Positions 25,690 through 36,300 of a DNA stretch of 64,000 nucleotides are shown piece by piece (the stretch's first letter is position 1; each line of letters opens with the position of its first letter). Source of the stretch: Taeniopygia guttata (lineage: Eukaryota > Chordata > Aves > Passeriformes > Estrildidae); NCBI RefSeq assembly GCF_048771995.1, contig NC_133030.1:53094501-53158500 (forward strand), in the 5' to 3' direction. The notes under the pieces are model-generated. The model saw only the letters and a program-made list of their open reading frames with translations, had not been told where the DNA came from and searched no databases. The translations under genes were made by a program, and so were the position numbers.

Positions 25690-26042
25690 AATCAGGGCCC
25701 TCCAGCAGCTGAAGGGAGCCTACAAGAAAGAGGGGGAGGAATTTTTTACAAGGCCATGTGGCAGCAGGTCACAGGGGAATGGACCCAAACTGAAAGAGAG
25801 TCAGCTCAGATTAGATATTAGGATGAAGTTCTTTGCTGTGAGGGTGGTGAGCCCCTGGCACAGGTTACCCAGAGAAGCTGTGGCTGCCCCATCCTTGGAA
25901 GTGTTCAAGGCCAGGCTGGATGGAGCCCTGATCAACCTGGTCTAGAATGAGGTGTCCTCGTCCACAGCATGAGGGTTGGAACTAGGTGATCTTTAAAGTC
26001 CTTCACAACCCAAATCATTCTATGATTGTGTGATTCTATAAT
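25690..26042 (+). mobile_element. CR1 LINE fragment with intact 3' tail
   Basis: Plus-strand CR1: 'ctgaagggagcctacaagaaag', 'gaattttttacaaggcc', 'ttagatattaggatgaag', 'gaagctgtggctgccccatcc', then the terminal part ending in ATTCTATGATTGTGTGATTC, a drifted version of the tail repeats. It is a 5'-truncated, non-autonomous copy. The 146-residue frame through it is read-through of CR1 sequence, not a gene. Confidence 0.93.
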
Positions 26043-29000
26043 TTTGGGGAAAGATCTATGTAACACTTTAAATTTTCAATATATACATAATTTCACCGGG
26101 GTGTTTGTGTAGGATGGGTGCTAATATTGTTACTTCCACCTTTTCCCACTATTTACTCCTGAACAGAGACTTGTGGCTCTCTGAGAAATGTTTGTATCCT
26201 TGCAGTGTCTTCATGGCAGTGGACACACCAGTTATGCTGATGAGATTAAGTACAGGGAGATGGAATGACTTGCTTAAAGCCAGAAAATCTGTGACTCCTT
26301 AAATTACTGCAATCATCTGCTGTCTTCTTGGAAATGTACTGTTTTACCTCCCCTTGGGACTGTGTGTAGAAACATTATAACCTCATTTCAGAGGTGAAAT
26401 CACATATCATTTATACCTGATGCAATTGCCAATGCTCAGAGTAGTTTCCCTACTACTTCTGTTTGTTTTGCTGTGAGATTCCTGCTGTGAGCCATTGAGT
26501 CCATGGAATTATTTGTTTTCCTTTAGTACCTGAGATAAAGGACGAGCTGCTTTGATTTGAAAATCCCTAACACAGCTGGAGCCAGGAGGTTCCACCCCCC
26601 ATTCCACCCCCAGCATGAAGCCAAGCACCAGGCTCTGCCAGCTCAGCACTGCTGGTGTCACCCTTTCCTGTTCTGCAATGTGCAAACAGCTAGTGGGGTA
26701 ATGCTGTTTGAACAGTCTCCCTAGTCAAGGATTTTTCCAAAATAAATTGGACAGGAATTAATGGATGTGCATGGGAGTGTGGTATTGCACAGTGCAGGTG
26801 GGATGGAAAATGCAATATGTTATGGCAGGAAAGGAAGAAGGAACATTTTCTCAGCAAACCTGGCTGGATGAGCTGGTAGGTGGTGGCAGAGCTGAAAGAT
26901 GACAGGCTTTGCAGGATGGATGGAGTTGGTAAAATCCTGTGAGGGAGCTGTGGAAGAAGACTGTAAAAGGAGGCCCCTGCTACATTGCCTCACCTGCCTG
27001 ATGAGATTTAACACTGTTTGCCTGCCTAAAGGCTCCCTTCCCACCTTTCCTTTTGCTTGTACCAGTCCTCTAGACCCTCTGCCACTTTGCCATGGAGCAG
27101 TTCTCTCTGCCTGGGTGGGCAGACAGCTGCCTCTTCCTGTGAAGCAAATGGAGTGTTTCATCCATGACACACTGGGCAAAATTAGGGCTTTCCTCACTTT
27201 TTATCACTCAGGTTCATGATTCTCTGCAGATTGCTTCATATAGTCAGATCTGTGGTTTTATCTGACAGCACCTCCCATGCTCTGCTTTCTCAAAACCACC
27301 TGTGAAATTGGCCCATTTTGAACAAATCACTCTTGAGCAGTTTGCTACTGGAGGAAAGAACTCGTGACTTATTTCTTGTGGAATGCTATCCCTTGTGGAG
27401 GCTCAAAATATATTTGGTGTGTGATTTCCTAGGGTCTGCTTTGAGAACCACCTAGGTTGGGACCAGGCACTTTCTCTCCTCCCTGCATAGATGTGGACCA
27501 TGGTGTTTATTTGCAAGCTAGACTAGCAGTGATCTCTGGATCCGCAGTCCTTGGACACTGTCTCAAAGCGGGACAGGAATGATTCGTATTTCATCTTGGA
27601 GAAATGTCTGATAACTCAAGATTTCTTTGGGATGGATTTTCTAGACTGTCTCAATTGATCTGTAGGACTGGGGGGCCTGGTTCTGGTAAATTAATGAGGC
27701 TGGTATATCTCTGAAATCTAGGGAAGAGAGGATGGAGGAGGAAGCTCCTTTAGCAAGGTATGAAGAGTGAAACTTCAAGGACTCTGTCTCTGGGAGGAGT
27801 CCTGGCAAGGGAAGTTGAATTGCTGCCTTGAGGGTCCCTCTCTTCCACAGGGAGTTGGTCTGTGCTGTTTGGAGTGTGCCAGCACTAACACAGGCTTCAT
27901 TTTCAAATAGGATTTCCTTCACACAGGATTACACCTTCCTCAGGACTTGCTCTTGTCTGAGCCCTTCAACCCTTGTGTGGGGCTCCTCTTCCAGAAGACT
28001 CTTGCCTTGCTGCCATCACATGGTGGCCAGGCTGAGCTTGGCAATGGATCCTATTTTCCCCTAATTCCTGACTGCACACCAGGAGCACAGAGTACTGTGC
28101 TGGTGGCTGTGTTTGTCTGCTTGAGGCTCATGTTACCCTGGCTGAGGCAGATGTCCCTGAAGCAGTTGTGTGTGTGCATTCCTCCAGAGCTGGCTCTCCC
28201 AGTGATACATTCATGGGGCAAGGTGAAACGGTTCAAGCCCCAAAATATTCGTCTTTCATATGGACATTATCTGAATGACCTCTGTTTGTAAAGCAATCCC
28301 AGTCAAATGGAAAACCTGACCCCTCCTGGTATGCCCCATTGAAGCAACCAAAACCATTATCAAAAGGTTATGGAGTCAGATTTCTGCTATATATAAAGCA
28401 AGTGACATTTTGCTAGAAGCGTTGGTGTGAATGGATGTTAAAAAAATAAACAAAGGATTAATTTTCTTTCACAAAAGGAAGGGGGTTGAGTTGGTTGTTT
28501 TTCTTTTTACAGTCTCAGAATATTTCATGAGGAAGATTCCCTTTGAGCTGCTCAGCTCAGCTAAAGATGGTAGGAATTTTGCTTGGTCTTTTGGTATTTC
28601 ATGGGAAATACTAGTTAGCCGCAATGCTTTTGTCAGCCAGCATGAAATGCCAGCCAGCCTCTATTTTCTTGCTGATATGGCACCAGTCACTGCAATGTGT
28701 AGAAAAATCCCACCCCCCATGTTCTTCCAGGCTGCCTCTCCACAGGGGACTGTGTCCTTGTCCCTGTGTGTCACTGACACAACACGTCCTGTACCTGATT
28801 CTGCTGCTGGAGGGTCCTGCAAGGACAGCAGCAGAATGGATAACGGAGAAGAGGAAACACAGATTTCCATACACTTAACACGTACAGACTGTTAATTAAC
28901 CCTTAATAACTCCTGTACAGACAACAGGTATAACAAGGAAGAGCTGCTAAATAACCCAGTGTGGTTTTGCAGGTACATTGCTACCTCTCTAGATAATATT

Positions 29001-30344
29001 TTACTTCTGATTTTAAGCTTTTGCTGTCCTTGCATGATGTTAAACTGGAATAATCTGCTCTCTTCAGAACGGAAAGCATTCAGGGAAGGGTGCTTAAGAC
29101 ATCACAGGAATCAAGTTAAGAAAAATACTTTCATTTTCACTTTCATTTGCCCTGACACAGAGCTTTGCTATATGCCACTGACACAGCAGCCCCAAAACAC
29201 ATGCTTCAGTGAGAAATAGGGTCTTGGAAAATGTGCAGGAAATGGCACTGGGTACTGAAGTCCTTAGCTCTCCTATAAAGCTGACCCAGAGAGCAGCAGC
29301 CGTGAAATTTTCTTTTCCCTTTGCTGCCAATGTACCTTGGCTCTGACCCGGGAAAACCTCTGCGAGAGGGGTAAAATTCAGATCACGGCTTGGCAAGCCC
29401 TGCATTGCATCACGACTTTAGTTTCCAGAGTCTGGGCAAAGCTTAACCTCCCACACATAGATGAGGCACTCTGGTAATGAGACTGTTGTGCAAAAATAGG
29501 CAATATGACATTTCCTTGAGCTCTTGGTTCCCTTTGATCAGCTGGTCTCTCTACAAGGAGCTGACATTGGAAAGGGGGTTAGGAATCTGAGCAAGAAATG
29601 AAGAAGAGCTGCTCCAGGGGCTGGGAAAGCTATGCTCCTGCTGTCTGGAATAGAAGCAAATACTGTGGATGTGGTTAGATTAATTTTTGGGGTTCACAAT
29701 TTGTACACATAATGAGTGGGTAATAATCCATGGGGATATATGTAGAAGTTAGAGTCAGCTTCATGCATTAGGAAAGTCAAGACTAATGGCTTGGTGAAGG
29801 CAGAATGAATTTTCATTAGTGGAAAGGATGAGTGATCCATCAGAAGGAGAACGAATGGGCTGGGATAGGGGAAGGAGGAATCCTGCAAATAGCCACAAAT
29901 GCAGCATCTCCGTGGTGCAGGCCAGCAGTGTTCTCTGGCAAACGAGTGTGCAAAGCTGTCTTCTGGGGCTAGTGAGTACAGCAGGGCATGGCCCCTTCAC
30001 AGCCAGCCCTACCCTGCGAGTCAGCACCCCTCGGGACTTTCCAGGCAAAAGGGCACTGGGAACAGCAGCTTTGGCACAGCATTTCAGCGCTTCATGGGAT
30101 TATTTATTCACTGTGTTCCTGGAACAGCTCCAGGCTTCCCAGCTCTGCCACCAGCCTACAAATTCATCAAGTACCCACAAGGCTCACAGTCCCCAGAGGC
30201 AAGGGCAGACTGTAGGAAGGCGATTCATGTTACAAATCAGTGTCTCTGAAGGACTGGCAGGGCTCTGGGAAGACTGAACCGGATCCTCATCCCTTCCACC
30301 TCCCAGCGCTCGTCGGGGCAATTCCGGCAGCAGCCGCGCTCTGG
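26043..30344. other. Intergenic region and presumed SLC25A47 promoter
   Basis: No gene or repeat family is recognised. The last few hundred bases before 30,345 become moderately GC-rich with a few CpGs but do not form a clear CpG island, unlike the other two promoters. An AT-rich TTATTTATT lies near 30,103, about 240 bp before the start codon. The 5' UTR and transcription start of SLC25A47 must lie in the right-hand part but cannot be placed. Confidence 0.5.
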
Positions 30345-30372
30345 ATGGATTTCATCGCTGGGGCCATCGGAG
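30345..30372 (+). CDS. SLC25A47: SLC25A47 coding exon 1
   Basis: ATG plus codons for DFIAGAIG and the first base of a split glycine codon, followed by donor GTAAAT. This short first coding exon parallels the one in SLC25A29. Confidence 0.92.
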
Positions 30373-33300
30373 GTAAATGCATGGATTAGTGCTTGTTGAC
30401 AAAGCAGATAGCTATGCTTCCTTCTTGTTCAGCTGAAGGGCAGGTCTCAATAGCAGAGCCGAGAGACTTTCGTTGGGGCTGCTTGTTAAAAGCGCGTTCT
30501 TCCTTATTTGCAAGGAAGAACACGCTTCTAATTTGGCATTATTGAGTGGGAAACGCCATCAGAGCAGGTTGGCAGAGCTGCTGGAGAGGCAGTGCTGCAG
30601 CTTGGTCAGCTGAGGTCATTGCCTGCAATCTCCTCGAGTCTGACTGCAGTGGGACAGGGTAAAACTCTAATAGGAAGAGACAGAGCGTAGTAGGTTTTGT
30701 GCAGATACAAACCAGCTTGTACAGCCCTGACAGCGAAACCCGCGCGTGTCTGGCATCGAGGGGTCCCAGCAGGCTGCTGGGGGGTGCCCTGGGGGGCTGA
30801 GGGTGTGCTTTGTGGGACAGCACGGGAGGGAGCACGGTGCTCTGACTGCATTCACAACGGCCGGGTGAACGACCTTTGCATTATCTTAGGTCAAAGTGCA
30901 TTTGCAGCTGTGATGGAGATCTCAGAGCAGGCGAGCCAGGCAGCAGGCTTTGATCTAGGAGAAAGTAGGTTAGCTGTATATAAAAAAAGTAACGGGAGAG
31001 AAGTGTGATTAAATTCTAGACATTTTTAGAGCATGTACTGCTCAAGCACATCTTTGTTTTAAATGACAAAATGTACCCATCGGTCTCAGTTCTTCACTGA
31101 AATTTTGTTAGATTTAGTGGAGTATACAAGATAATATATACCAATAGATATTATATATATATACATATATAGATATATATATGTAAAATATACCAAAAAA
31201 TACCACGAGAAAAGCCTTTGGGTCACCACTGACAGAAAGGCCAGGTAAATCTACCAGGTGGCTGAGACACCCAGCCCAAGCCTGCATGACAGCTCTCACT
31301 TTGACATTCGCTGAAATTTGGCATTTTCCCTCACCAGGAATAGCCTGTGGTCCTGCTGCAGATGTGTTTGTCCTGGGAAGGACCATGCTGAGTCTTACCC
31401 TGCCCACTAATTACTCATCACCCAGTATGTGCAAGTGGGGCAAGGTTTGGCATCTCAGCAGCATCCAGCCCTGGAGGTGCCTGTTGTGCCTATGCTTGGG
31501 GTGTTGGTCTTCCAGGGGTGTTGGGAGACCCTTCATGGGAGAGGAGGATATAACCAACCCCACCACGGTAGCTTGTCTTTCTCCTCCTGTTTCCCTTCTG
31601 ACTTCAGAGCACCTGTGGGGAAGTAAGCCCTGTCCTAGGCCTGGCAGTGGCATGTCCATCCCAGAAGGATTAACCTAACCTCCTCTCAGACTTCATGGTG
31701 GGGCAGAGATGATTGCATTTCTTGTTTGGACTCCTCTGGTTTTTTAGCACAGTTTGAGACAGGTCACTTAAGGACAAACTTCTTTTGCAAGAGAACATGG
31801 AGAGCTGAAAACAGAGTTTGAACATGGTAATTCACCTTGGTTTTCTGTCCTGGCTCCCATGCAAAGCCAGGGTTTGTGCTGTGACCCCCTCTCCAGACTC
31901 CAGCATTGTGCCCTGGACACAGGCTCAGCCTGAGGGGATGCAGGTTGTGAATATCCATCTGGGACCAGAAAAGTGTTTGTTTGTTGTAAGGCACTTCACT
32001 GACCTCAGAGTGTCAGAGAGCAAGATTTCCCAACCTGTCCTCTATGTCCAGCTCAGAGCTTTTCTAGGAGGGATGCTGCAACTTCTCACTGGCTGGCAGA
32101 GGTGGGAGCTTGCCCATAGACACCTGGGCAGGGCTTCAGGGCCATCATCCTCCCCCTCAGATGGGACAGCTCCTGGGGTTTGACCTCTATCCTGCAAGAA
32201 CTGGGATGGTTTTGGTGCTGAGCTTGTTTTTGGGGTTATGTTTGCTAGAGCTGAAGCAGTTTTCATGTTCCTAAGGTGTCTGTGAATCCAGCTAAGGAGC
32301 ATCAAGCTGAGGCAACATTAAAAATAAGAGTTTCTGTTTAGTAAACTACATTCTTGTGACCTAGATCTATTTTCAGAGTGTCTTGGAGAAAGCATGGCTT
32401 AAGCACCTCTGAAAAACATCAGAGGTCATGCCCATTCGAATTCCAGCCTCTGGCTTCCTCAGCAGCTGCAGCTGCATCACCTCTGGGCCATGGATTCTGC
32501 GGCAATGAGATAAAAAGCTCAGTATCTTCAGCCCATGAAACAGTGATCTGCCATGGCTCCAGATGGAAAAAACATGAGAGAAACATGCTTAGTGACTGTG
32601 GAGACTTTCTATAACCAGCAAATATGGCTGGATGTTTTAGGAAGCAGTCCTTCTTGGCCAGTAAAATTGAACAGGAGTTTGGACTAGGGACCTCCTGAGG
32701 TCCCTTCAGACTTGAATTTTCCTGTGATCCCATGCATGTTTTCTAGCCCTGCTACAGCAGCAGCCTGGGCCATGGCAGGGGATGGGGATTGATGGCTGGG
32801 GCTGGTGATGGCTGCAGGATGACTTGATTCTTATGTCAGGGGTAAAGATTTGGGAAAACAAAGCTGAGGTTTACCCAGTGGTGGTAGTGCAGCAGGGTCT
32901 GCAGCAGGACTGGGCTTTCCCACATCTGGGAGGTTACATTCAGACCAAGGGCAGACAAAATAATCCCCCTATAGAAGGAACATGCTGTGTCCTTACAGCT
33001 AAAGCAGCACCTGCTAGGGTCCTGTGACTGAATGAAGCTCAGCTTGCTTAGGGTCTAGGGCACTGATGTTCCCAACTCTGCACAAAACAAAGGTTTTTGA
33101 AAGTTGCTGTCTGCCCATCCAGTGCATGGACAATGATCCCTGCTTCTCCCTGGGTGTCTCAGCCGAGGTTTGAAACAGCTCAGAGCTGTTGCAGCCTGGT
33201 GGGCTCAGTACAGCTGCCACTTGCTCCCTTGTGATTGCCATCCCACCAGAATCTCTCCTTAATTGAGCTGCTTGCCCAGAGTGACCTGACTTGTGTAGGG

Positions 33301-36300
33301 ACTGTGACTGATCCATTTTGTGCACCCCGTGTGTGTAGGGGATGCTGCAAGCTCTGCTCAATACGTGGGAATATCTCAGATAAAGGAGGAATAAAAATGG
33401 CTCAGTAAAATAAAAAGAAGGTAATTCCCCTGGTTTTGCTCTTTATTTTTGTCATAGCTGATGCAGTGTTACTCAGCAGGAGGCCCTCTCCTGCTTCTTT
33501 GATTTTGCTGTGCAAACAGGGCATGTGTGGGTCATGCTATCTTAGTCCCAGGCTATTTATATCGTGTGACAGTGTGCAGAGCCCTCATTCCTCAGCCTTT
33601 GATAGGCTTGGCCGAGCTCCTCAGCTCTGACAACTGCTTGGAGTGCTTTGTGCCCCTAAGTAGTGCAGCTCGTGGCAGGTTGGGTTATTTGGAGGTTTGA
33701 GGGATTCACGTCTTTGTTGGGAGTAGTGAAAAATTTGCTTTTATGGTCTCCTCCCAAGTGGAGATGTTTGACCCTTACTGGAGCCAAGTTCATGGGGAAC
33801 CTTTAGGGCTGAAACAATCTGTTTTGGGCAACCCACTGGGCTGCTGTCTTTGTATCTTATCGTGTGAACTGGATGATTTCTCCAGAAGGGAGGTCAGTTC
33901 TTGTCAAACACTGACCCAAATCACCCTTGGTATGTGATCTGCATGAGCCAGAGCTCCTACCTTCCTTATGCAGTGGAGTGAGCCAGGACTGAGCTGTGCG
34001 TGGTGCCGCTGTGCCACCAGGCAGCTGTGAGGTCAGCGCTGTCACGCTGGCACTGACCCATGTGCTGCTCCTCCCTGGCTGGCAGTGTCCCTGTTCACTC
34101 TGGCTGGTGGCTGGGGACCTGGGGCAGCACAGGTGTCCCCAGATGACTTTGTGCATTGTCACTCTCTGCTTGGACCTCAGCCATTGCTTCTCCAAGACAT
34201 ATTATTGCCTGGGTATTCCCCCTTGTCCTCTCTCTTCCATCACCATCTCTCTTCCATTCTAGGCCCTTTACCCCCCTTCACTGCTGTTTGTCTGGTGTCA
34301 GATTTGATAGATGTTTTTGAAGAACAAACCTCACTTTTCTGCAAGAAAGATACTGTTGTTTTCCTCTGAGTAATGCACTTTGGGACTGTCTCCTGGTGAC
34401 TCACAAGAGCAGCTGCTGCTGTTCTCCAGAACATGGGAGAGTTTTCCAGAGCTCTCAAGCAGCCATGTAATCAGAGGTGAACATGCCCACACCAACTAAC
34501 ACATTTTTAAATAGCTTGGGGTTTAATTTTTCTTTTTTAAAGAAGAAGTCAGTGAGAGGCACTTTTCAATAGATGAGCCACCAGATGTGTCCTGTATATA
34601 TCTCTGAATGCCTGACTGCCTGATGGGCTAACCCAGCACTTCTATGAACTTGATCTCTGCCTAAGCAACTCATGTGGATTCAGCTCCATTGTTGTCCAGC
34701 CTGATTTCCTCTCGGGTGACTTGGCAGGTGCTATACTGGGAGGAAGTTTGCTGGTCAGCACCTTTATTGCCTGCTAGCACTTAGCTCAGAGCTGAACAAT
34801 GTAGTGGGATGAGATGTATTTATTATTGCAACAGAGAGAAATCCGTGTTGGAGCTCTTCAGCCCTCCTTACTTGCCATTAAGGCAGTAGCTTTGTCTCAG
34901 AGGATTAATAGATAGCCAGTGGCTATTTTAAGGCTCTAGGAGTGAGCGTGGGTGTTGCTGGAGGATTGACACCGGCCCGGAGCTGTCCCGGCATGTGATG
35001 CTCAGCGGCTCGGCAGCCGCTGCCTCTGGGCACTGCCAGCGCTAATCCCTCCCTGCCCCAAATCCCACCGAGCCCTGAAAACCAAAGTTGCTCCAGGCTG
35101 TGTGAGTGGGGATGCTTTGCACCACCCGCTCATAGTTCAAAGATGCTTTAGTGCCTGAGCTGAGAGGGGAAACAAATACAGCCCAGTACCCTCCCTTCAT
35201 CCTTCGGGGGCAGTGCTCTCAGTGCCTCTCCCATCTCATCTTGCTCCATCCTGTTGTTCCTGATAAGTTTCCATACTCTGTTTTCTCCTCTGGGTGGGCC
35301 TTGGTCACACAGAGAGGTGCATTTTTCTCTCATTCATGGCTCAAACGTCATTACTGGAGCTCAAGAAGTTTGGTGCCAGGCACTGCTGGGCTCTGCTATT
35401 CCCCAGTGCCCTTCTGTGGTGGGTGGAAAGGTCTGGTGTGACATGTGCTGTTAACCATCTCCAACATATTCTCTGTTTCAGGTGGTCTAAGCACAGCCGT
35501 GGGTTATCCACTGGACACAGTAAAGGTACCTGTTGGAGCTTTATTTCTTGACTATAGAACAAAAAAGAGAGGTGTTTTGTTTCCCCCCTCCTTTTCAGAA
35601 AAATAGTCCCATGATAATACTTTATGTGCATTACATCTCAAATCTCACTGTATTTGGTTGTGTTTGTCTCTAAAAAAAACCAAACAAATTGTTTGGTCAT
35701 GTTATTTTATAGTTAATTATCTGGTTTGCTACTATGGCATTTGTTGTTTTATTTATTTTAATATTATATCTACATTTTAAAGTTGTCCCTGTATTCCTAG
35801 GTGAGAATTCAGACTGAGAACCACTACAGAGGATTTTGGCACTGTGTTCAGGAAACGTACAGGACAGAAAAGGTAGGTGCCTCCCAGCGGTATTGCTGAC
35901 GCAAATTGCACATGCCTTGTTTCAGAGCAGCAGAGCTGCCTCTGTCAGTCTGGGGAGGAGGGCACCAGTTGCGTACAAGCATCAGCTGGGAGAGGGCTCA
36001 GGGTGAAATTTAGTTTTGCTGATGAGCTGTAAAGTGGGAATAAGTTTTGACTCAGCAATGTACATCCAGTGCCTTTGAGCAGATGCTTTCCCATGCCGTT
36101 CACCCTTAAAATTCGCCTTTCTCCTGTTTCCCTCGAGGTCCGCGGGTTTTACAAAGGCGTGACTGCATCAGTCCTCGCTGTGTCCGTGGTGTCCTCTGTT
36201 TCCTTTGGCACATACAAGAACTTCCTCGGTGCCATCTGCAAGCTGCGGTACGGGGCTGCAGAAGCCAAGCCGTCCCAGCTGGATGTTTCCCTCGCTGGAG

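Larger units (their letters stand above)
30373..35481 (+). other. SLC25A47: SLC25A47 intron 1 (5.1 kb)
   Basis: Single-copy intron containing an imperfect hairpin at 30,486-30,531, an AT-rich simple repeat at about 31,125-31,195, a short CR1 tail at 32,677-32,731 and a GC-rich patch near 34,970-35,060. No embedded gene is recognised; the reading frames inside have no domain signatures. Confidence 0.8.

Noticed and set aside
25505-25945. A 146-codon plus-strand frame that could be taken for a gene
   Set aside because: Its second half is CR1 3' sequence, which is noncoding, and the first half has no recognisable domain.
28890-28900. GTTAATTAAC as an HNF1 site for SLC25A47
   Set aside because: It is palindromic and HNF1-like but lacks the usual central spacing, is about 1.4 kb upstream, and such AT-rich 10-mers are common.
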